Of a stretch of 64,000 nt of DNA, positions 58,076 to 64,000 are shown piece after piece. This DNA is from Vibrio aestivus. Its GTDB lineage: Bacteria; Pseudomonadota; Gammaproteobacteria; Enterobacterales; Vibrionaceae. Position numbers and translations under genes: made by a program. Below the pieces are notes generated by a model that saw nothing but the letters and a program-made list of their open reading frames with translations, had not been told where the DNA came from and did no database searches. Location: assembly GCA_003263845.1 (NCBI GenBank), contig JYJN01000149.1, positions 1 to 64,000 on the forward strand, read 5' to 3'. The stretch's first letter is position 1; each line of letters opens with the position of its first letter.

Positions 58076-58987
58076 ATGATTGAATTAAAACACTTAAGAA
58101 CACTGAACTCTCTGAGAGATACGGGTTCGCTTACCGCAACTGCGACAGCCTTACACCTGACTCAATCTGCGCTTTCCCATCAGATCAAAGATCTCGAGGC
58201 TCGTATAGGTGGGCAACTGTTCTTGCGTAAAACGCGCCCAGTACGCTTCACAACAGAAGGGGAAATATTGCTCAAGTTGGCAGACGACCTTCTGCCAAGA
58301 ATTGCCAAAGCCGAAAATGACCTAGCAAGTTTGAAAGAAGACATGAATGGCAGGCTGCACATGGCGATTGAGTGTCACTCGTGTTTCCAATGGCTAATGC
58401 CAGCACTCAAGGAATACCAGGTAGCATGGCCAAGCGTGACCTTGGATTTCTCTTCAGGTTTTGGCTTCGAGCCCCTGCCTGCTCTCATGGCTGGTGAACT
58501 CGATTTGGTCATTACCTCAGACATTCAAGCCCGTTCTGAAGTCCACTATGAGCCCCTGTTCGATTTCGAAATGCGCTTGATTACGGCACCTAATCATTCT
58601 CTTGCAGACGTAGAGACCATTTCTCCGGATCACTTAATCAACGAGACCATGATCTCCTACCCGGTTCAAAAACAGCGATTAGACGTGGTTAAACACTTCC
58701 TTCAACCAAATTGCGTCGAAGTGAAGAAATGGAAGCAAGCGGATAACACTCTTATGTTGGTGCAAATGGTATCTGCCGGGCTTGGTGTAGCGGCGCTGCC
58801 GAACTGGGCGATCAGTGAGTTTTCAAGGCAGGGTTTGATTACGAGTAAACCATTAGGTGAAGGCCTATGGCGCCGCCTGTTTGCCGCTACTCGTGCCAGT
58901 GACAGAGACAAGCGTTACTTGCAAGCCTTCTTCTCTACCGCTAGACAACAGTGCAAAAGCCATTTAGATGGCATAAAAATGGTTTAA
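58076..58987 (+). CDS. metR: LysR-family activator of methionine genes
   Basis: A 303-aa LTTR with the wHTH LRDTGSLTATATALHLTQSALSHQIKDLE and a substrate-binding domain. Sequence type and divergence from metE identify MetR, which uses homocysteine as co-effector to activate metE. GAGAG lies 8 nt before ATG 58076. Intact. A terminator follows at 58999-59030. Confidence 0.95.
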   Translation: MIELKHLRTLNSLRDTGSLTATATALHLTQSALSHQIKDLEARIGGQLFLRKTRPVRFTTEGEILLKLADDLLPRIAKAENDLASLKEDMNGRLHMAIECHSCFQWLMPALKEYQVAWPSVTLDFSSGFGFEPLPALMAGELDLVITSDIQARSEVHYEPLFDFEMRLITAPNHSLADVETISPDHLINETMISYPVQKQRLDVVKHFLQPNCVEVKKWKQADNTLMLVQMVSAGLGVAALPNWAISEFSRQGLITSKPLGEGLWRRLFAATRASDRDKRYLQAFFSTARQQCKSHLDGIKMV

Positions 58988-58998
58988 GAGAAACGACA

Positions 58999-59030
58999 GA
59001 GGCGAATGTGATTCACACTCGCCTCTTTTA
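58999..59030 (+). terminator. Terminator of metR
   Basis: GAGGCGAATGTGA pairs with TCACACTCGCCTC (one mismatch), followed by TTTTA. Confidence 0.75.
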
Positions 59031-59069
59031 GTATTTAACGACTTAGCATTTAACGACTTGGAAACGTGT

Positions 59070-59270
59070 TCAACGATCATAAGCTTTAAACTGATTGGTC
59101 AGTGGATCGTATTGATAGCCGAGTACATCTAACTTGCCGACTACACTTTCTACGTCCATCTCGTACATACTCACCAGTTCATCAAAGCTGTCACACTCGA
59201 GTCGAAGCTTTTCATTCACAATGCCAAGTAAGATGATGCTATCTAAGCTGCCTACGTTACTGAGATCCAT
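59070..59270 (-). CDS. DUF4250 small protein
   Basis: A 66-aa acidic protein beginning MDLSNVGSLDSIILLGIVNEK and ending in a GYQYDPLTNQFK segment, both typical of DUF4250, whose function is unknown. AGGAGGG 6 nt upstream supports the start. Not linked to a clear partner. Confidence 0.85.
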   Translation of the reverse strand: MDLSNVGSLDSIILLGIVNEKLRLECDSFDELVSMYEMDVESVVGKLDVLGYQYDPLTNQFKAYDR

Positions 59271-59355
59271 ATTAAGCCCTCCTAACCAATCGCTTTTCTA
59301 TACGATGCTCAGATAAAGAGTAGCTCCTAATTGAGCTCAATGCCGTGAATCGGCT

Positions 59356-60036
59356 CTAAAGATTGGCTAAACCCGCATAGGATGTCATAGAAATGAGAAT
59401 CACACCCAGAGCCACACCAAGTTGCCCTTTTGAGACTTCTTTATCCATAAATAAATGCCAGCACCAGATCACGATGCCAGTGATCATTAACGCCAAACTG
59501 GTTAACAAAGTTGGAAGAATCGCTTTCAGCGCTTCGTCGGTCAAGCCATAAACAAAACCCAGAACCGTCAGCGCCATAACCATACCCGACACTACACCTG
59601 TTACAGGCAAAATTCGGTGAAATGCTTGCAAACGAGAGCGCGCAATAACCAACAGTAATTGAGTAAACACAGCGCCAGAAAAGGCCACATTAGCCAACAA
59701 AGCGAGTGAAAATGCGCTATTGCTTTGTTCACCAATTTGGATACCGACAAATGCAAGTGCTAAACCATTCGCAAGGTATAGAATCCAAATTGGGCCTGCA
59801 TCGCGCGTTTTTCCTGTTCGAACTTGCGAGAAGAAATAGAAGATAGCAAACACAACCATGAAAGCTTCAATACGCAAAGATGCAACGGCTAACCACAGAA
59901 TAACCAATGTCGGCAAAGCTTTGTGCAAGCGCCCTCTTTGTCCCGGGCAGATTTCACCACGAACTAGAATCAAAGTGATAAAAAGCTGTGCCCCAAGCAA
60001 CATTGAAGGGAAAATAGTCAGAAGAGTTTGAATCAT
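59356..60036 (-). CDS. Integral membrane protein, unknown family
   Basis: A 226-aa protein with about seven hydrophobic helices and few charged residues. I do not recognise a family. There is no clear SD before the ATG. It lies between DUF4250 and the EAL protein genes on the same strand, with separate spacing of 85 and 118 bp. Confidence 0.7.
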   Translation of the reverse strand: MIQTLLTIFPSMLLGAQLFITLILVRGEICPGQRGRLHKALPTLVILWLAVASLRIEAFMVVFAIFYFFSQVRTGKTRDAGPIWILYLANGLALAFVGIQIGEQSNSAFSLALLANVAFSGAVFTQLLLVIARSRLQAFHRILPVTGVVSGMVMALTVLGFVYGLTDEALKAILPTLLTSLALMITGIVIWCWHLFMDKEVSKGQLGVALGVILISMTSYAGLANL

Positions 60037-60154
60037 AATTAGGGTCTGTTGGGCTATCGCAGTTAAGTATTAATTCTATTGAGCGCGGATAATATCAAAA
60101 CACCAAACCCAAGCAACCACTAGATAAGTTGTCGAGTCGCAAGATCGAAAAGAC

Positions 60155-62611
60155 TTAGCTATTTCCGGTTTCAATTAGATAATTCAGAACGTCTTTTTGA
60201 TCAATCATGCCTTTGTATTCCATGTCCTCATTCACTAGCACCCAAGGGAACTGGCGATACTGTTTGGCACACTGGATGAGGTCAAGTAGCGGAGTATTAT
60301 AAGGTAGTTGAGTAAACTCGGTGCACATCATCTGATTCACAGTTCGACGCCATTGACGAGCTTCCTGACTGGTTTCCAAATCTGTGCCCATTCTTGGAGT
60401 TAGAAACAGGTTAATCTCTCGCCGACCAAGTATCCCAACACAGCGTTTTTTATCCAAAACGGGCACGGTTGGGGCCACTTCATCGTGAAAATATTCGTAT
60501 GCCAGCGACACAAAATCGCCTGGATCCAAAGTATGTTTACGCTCTGAGACCAGTTCTAAGAGCGTAGAATCATGATGACGCACTTTGATTTCATTAAGAT
60601 CATCAAGTTTAGAACGATAGACAAGTGACTGTTCAAGCTCCCATATCGGTAATGGCTTCGAGAAAAAATAACCTTGCATATAGTCAACACCAATTTCTTT
60701 TAACGCCACCACCTGTTCTTTCGACTCCACACCTTCCACCACGATCGTGATCCCTAAGGTATGCGCCAAATAGGTAATCGCTTTGATAATGCTGAAATTG
60801 GTGGTGCGAGCTTCCACACCTTCTACAAACTTCTTATCGACTTTGAGTATGTCAAAATCAAAATCACTCAAATAGCTGAACGATGAATACCCTGTACCAA
60901 AATCGTCGATGGCGACGCTCACTCCGTGTTTACGTAGTTCATTGAACGCTTCTTTTTGAGAGTTTTCACTATCAAAATAGGCGCTTTCGGTTAATTCTAT
61001 GGTGACGTACTCTGGCAGCAGCGAATAGCGATCGACCAACTCGGCAGTATTAGAAAGGATGTCCGCAGCACTTTGGTTAGTGTTGATAGATCGGTTTACG
61101 CTAAGGCCTATTTCAGCGCCAAACTTAAACTGAATGTTCTCTAACTGCTGCATAGCAAGTTTGCCAACAATCCGATCAACTTCAGTGATTACACCGAGAT
61201 CCTCTGCGGTATTGATCAACTCTTGTGTGGGGTGCGCGATCTCTGAACCGGATTTGAATCGACAAAGCGCCTCAAACTTCACGACTTGCCAACTGTGGGT
61301 TTCGACAATTGGCTGATAAAACACTTCAATGGATTCTGTCTTAATCGCCTCTAAAACAATTTGCTCGTATCGCTTGCGATCTTCCACACCTTCGTGAATT
61401 TTTTGATCGTAAAAATACAAAGTGGCTTGTGAGTCACCATGCATCTCCATCATTGCTTGAGCAGCGTGGGAGATAGCACTAGATACGCTGTTTGCGTCTT
61501 GGCCTAAAACGGATACGCCTATCTTGCCATTAAGGAGCTGACTATGACCCAACTTGGAACGTTTCTTTATCTCAACAAAGTAACGTCGAAGCCTCGCTTG
61601 CAAAGAACGATGCTTATCCAAACTAATATCATGACTGAACTCGAGTGCGACGATAAAAACCCCATCGGCAAAGTAGCCATTAAGTTCTGCACAAGGGTTC
61701 TCCATTAAGTTAACGGCCATCTCTGATGTTAATTCAACATCGCCGCCTTTTATGTCTGGTTTCATAACCATGATGAGGCGACCTGCTTTAGACACATTAT
61801 CCGCCCATCGCTGTGTCAAGGTGTCAACAAAGGCCTGCTTCTTAAGCAGTTGCGTGGTCAGCTCAATGTCACCTCCAAGACCTTGCAACCGATCGAGATC
61901 ATTGGAGCGGTCAACCGTGATCGCTAAGTAATACTTTGGCTGTTCGTCTAATTCAATTGCTTGAATCGAGATGGATTCAGGGTAGGTGTGTCCCTGTGCG
62001 TGGCGGGATATCAACTCTCCTGTCCAATATCCTTTTTCGGTGATGCTCCGCCACATTTGCTTATAGGTATCTTCTGTGTGCTTACCGCCATTAAAGATAT
62101 TGGTGCTCAAGCCATAGATTTCAGCGAGTTTGTATCCAGATTGACGTTCAAAATAGTGGTTGCAGGCAAGGATTTTGGCATTCGCATCGGCTATAACGAT
62201 GCCGTGATGTTCGTTTTCAAACAAAGTTTCAAACAGTTCTGCCAAAGACTGACTTTTAGGTAGGCAAATAAGCGGTTTCACGTGCCCCTGAACGATATCG
62301 TCACCAAACTTCTCAATGAAAATATCGCAAAACACTAGGTCATCAGCGCCATTTTTAATGCAACAATGGACATTTTGCGGCTGGTTTAGTTTGTAAACTC
62401 TCGAAACTGCACGCTTTACGATACTTTGAGATCGTATAGTAAACATCTGCATCATCGAAGCGAGAGTATGACCTTCATTGGAAATGTTCAACTCATCTTG
62501 CTCACAAAGCGATTCGAAGCTAAATGATTTATTGGCAAGGTTAAGCGTCCAAACATATTCAGAGTCACGCACTACTTCAGCCATCTTTTTCTGCTTGGCT
62601 AAACCATCCAT
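60155..62611 (-). CDS. PAS / degenerate GGDEF / EAL phosphodiesterase with C-terminal CBS-like pair
   Basis: An 818-aa soluble protein. A PAS domain lies around residues 130-230 (HHGIVIADANAKILACN; GYWTGELI). A GGDEF-like fold (~250-400) has no GGDEF signature (ADGVFIVAL in its place), so it is not a cyclase. The EAL domain (~410-660) keeps EALCRF, ELTES, DDFGTGYSS and EGVES, so c-di-GMP hydrolysis is expected. The last ~150 residues (LVSERKHTLDPGD ... GMIDQKDVLNYL) look like two CBS motifs. Intact; GGGAAC before the ATG. Confidence 0.88.
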   Translation of the reverse strand: MDGLAKQKKMAEVVRDSEYVWTLNLANKSFSFESLCEQDELNISNEGHTLASMMQMFTIRSQSIVKRAVSRVYKLNQPQNVHCCIKNGADDLVFCDIFIEKFGDDIVQGHVKPLICLPKSQSLAELFETLFENEHHGIVIADANAKILACNHYFERQSGYKLAEIYGLSTNIFNGGKHTEDTYKQMWRSITEKGYWTGELISRHAQGHTYPESISIQAIELDEQPKYYLAITVDRSNDLDRLQGLGGDIELTTQLLKKQAFVDTLTQRWADNVSKAGRLIMVMKPDIKGGDVELTSEMAVNLMENPCAELNGYFADGVFIVALEFSHDISLDKHRSLQARLRRYFVEIKKRSKLGHSQLLNGKIGVSVLGQDANSVSSAISHAAQAMMEMHGDSQATLYFYDQKIHEGVEDRKRYEQIVLEAIKTESIEVFYQPIVETHSWQVVKFEALCRFKSGSEIAHPTQELINTAEDLGVITEVDRIVGKLAMQQLENIQFKFGAEIGLSVNRSINTNQSAADILSNTAELVDRYSLLPEYVTIELTESAYFDSENSQKEAFNELRKHGVSVAIDDFGTGYSSFSYLSDFDFDILKVDKKFVEGVEARTTNFSIIKAITYLAHTLGITIVVEGVESKEQVVALKEIGVDYMQGYFFSKPLPIWELEQSLVYRSKLDDLNEIKVRHHDSTLLELVSERKHTLDPGDFVSLAYEYFHDEVAPTVPVLDKKRCVGILGRREINLFLTPRMGTDLETSQEARQWRRTVNQMMCTEFTQLPYNTPLLDLIQCAKQYRQFPWVLVNEDMEYKGMIDQKDVLNYLIETGNS

Positions 62612-62863
62612 ATCTTGTTCCCAAACGAACGTTATTAAACTTCATTACTATAAGCCTAGAAGAATATCCGTTTGTTTTCACAAATATTCCATACTCTTAA
62701 TGTGGTCAAGTACTCAGTTTTATCAATTCAAACCAACCAATAAACAAAGCGTTATTGCTATCTTCAATTTAATCGATTAAGACGAATAGCCACACTGATA
62801 TTGAGCTAGATAGTCTATCCACAAGTCGCTATAATTCGCGCTCCCTAGAGTAGAGGTCAATTT

Positions 62864-64000
62864 ATGTACAGCAACACAACTCCTATCCATGAGCGAAAGA
62901 AATATTGGGCAGAGTGCTTTGGCACGGCCAAATTTCTACCCACCAGTCGAAAAGAGATGGATGCTCTGGGTTGGGATAGCTGTGACATTATTATTGTGAC
63001 TGGTGACGCTTACGTCGATCACCCAAGTTTTGGTATGGCAATCATTGGTCGATTGCTTGAAGCACAAGGCTTTCGCGTTGGCATCATCTCTCAGCCTGAC
63101 TGGAGCAATAAAAAACGCCTTCATGAAACTCGGCAAGCCCAATCTGTTTTTTGGTATTACCGCAGGTAACATGGACTCGATGATCAACCGTTACACCGCG
63201 GATAAAAAAGCTGCGTCACGATGATGCTTACACGCCAAATAACGAAGGCGGTAAACGCCCTGATCGCGCAACACTGGTCTACTCCCAACGTTGTCGCGAA
63301 GCGTATAAAGATGCGCCTATTGTGCTGGGCGGCATTGAAGCAAGCCTACGTCGTGTGGCTCACTACGACTATTGGTCAGACAAGGTTCGTCGCTCAGTGC
63401 TGTTTGATGCAAAAGCCGATATCCTTTTGTTCGGTAATGCCGAACGCGCCCTTGTAGAAGTAGCACATCGTTTAGCCGACGGCGAAAACATTGCGGATTT
63501 AACCAATGTTCGCGGTACCGCCGTCAACTTGGCCGATCTACCAGCAGGCTACACTGTGATTGATTCATCACGAATCGAGAAACCAAGCAAAGCCTCATTT
63601 GTGGTTCAAAACCCTTATCAGGTTGAAGAGCAGTGTGATACCAAGAAGACCGAAGAGCCAGAGGCGAAACCAATTACCATTCGCCCATCAAGGCAACGAT
63701 GCGAAAACCACCGCGGTTCGTCTGCCACCCTTCGAGAAGCTGAACAACGACCGTGTCTTGTACGCACACTCTAGCCGTATTCTACACCTAGAGACCAACC
63801 CATATTCTGGCCGCGCTCTAATCCAGCGCCACGGTAACCGCGAGCTTTGGGTCAACCAAGCACCAATCCCACTCTCTACCGAAGAGATGGATTATGTATT
63901 TGGCCTGCCATACGCGCGTGTCCCTCACCCTATGTACGGCAAAGCAAAGATCCCAGCTTACGACATGATCAAAACATCCGTGAACATCATGCGCGGCTGT
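62864..64000 (+). CDS. ygiQ: YgiQ-family radical SAM protein (partial at right edge; three frame breaks)
   Basis: The N-terminal ~380 residues of a YgiQ-type radical SAM protein (family length ~700+). The conserved segments [52 protein letters not shown] and [17 protein letters not shown] are present in three frames; the window ends at VNIMRGC, the first cysteine of the CxxxCxxC cluster. Breaks lie at A6 runs (63110-63115 and 63204-63209, five expected) and at CCC (63684-63686, two expected). Function of YgiQ is uncharacterised. Confidence 0.88.

Noticed and set aside
1..64000. CRISPR array, tRNA, rRNA, integron attC array or prophage
   Set aside because: No regularly spaced repeats, no RNA gene sequence and no phage or integrase genes were seen on either strand.

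Overview
The window reads as a Vibrionaceae chromosome segment, most likely from a Vibrio species. The reasons are the set of Vibrio-type genes (KefB/KefG-type pair, ACR3, metE/metR with a MetJ-like operator, several c-di-GMP enzymes, ToxR-like membrane regulators) and the moderate GC content. There is no rRNA, tRNA, prophage, CRISPR array or complete insertion sequence.

Layout: the left end carries the 3' part of a yegD-like Hsp70, an ACR3 arsenite pump, two GGDEF diguanylate cyclases, an EF-hand protein and a 2OG-Fe(II) oxygenase (1-6294). A minus-strand operon (HlyD adaptor, DUF2955 permease, patatin lipoprotein) lies divergent from a LysR regulator (6351-10614). Then come a DUF1800/DUF1501 pair, a YdjC-type deacetylase, an MFS/DsbA pair, a second EF-G-like GTPase and assorted small genes, including a SigZ-like sigma factor and a 62-aa secreted peptide (10868-22673). 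22835-26903 holds the Kef pair and metY. 27341-35356 is a rearranged zone: an MFS gene, an M50 protease, a chimeric pseudogene fused from the 3' ends of two neighbouring genes, an orphan sensor kinase and two GTPases.

The most distinctive part is 36871-54547, a paired accessory cluster: an enoate-reductase-like flavoprotein, two DHA2-type MFS transporters, two amidohydrolases, two M28 peptidases, an AraC regulator, a predicted outer-membrane barrel, and a four-gene chain of overlapping reading frames made of two tandem ToxR-like/ToxS-like (co-component) pairs. Several of its promoters share an AAAGTGACA motif. I infer an inducible uptake and breakdown route for an amide-bearing, unsaturated compound under membrane-sensor control; the substrate cannot be read from the sequence.

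The right end has a PilZ protein, metE/metR, DUF4250, a membrane protein, a PAS/EAL phosphodiesterase and the 5' part of ygiQ.

About 25 frame disruptions interrupt otherwise well-conserved genes. Nearly all can be repaired by changing one base in a homopolymer, so I read them as probable sequencing errors. Affected genes are annotated over their full span. A few lesions (nonsense codon in the DUF1800 gene, the chimera at 29313-30210) look genuinely biological.
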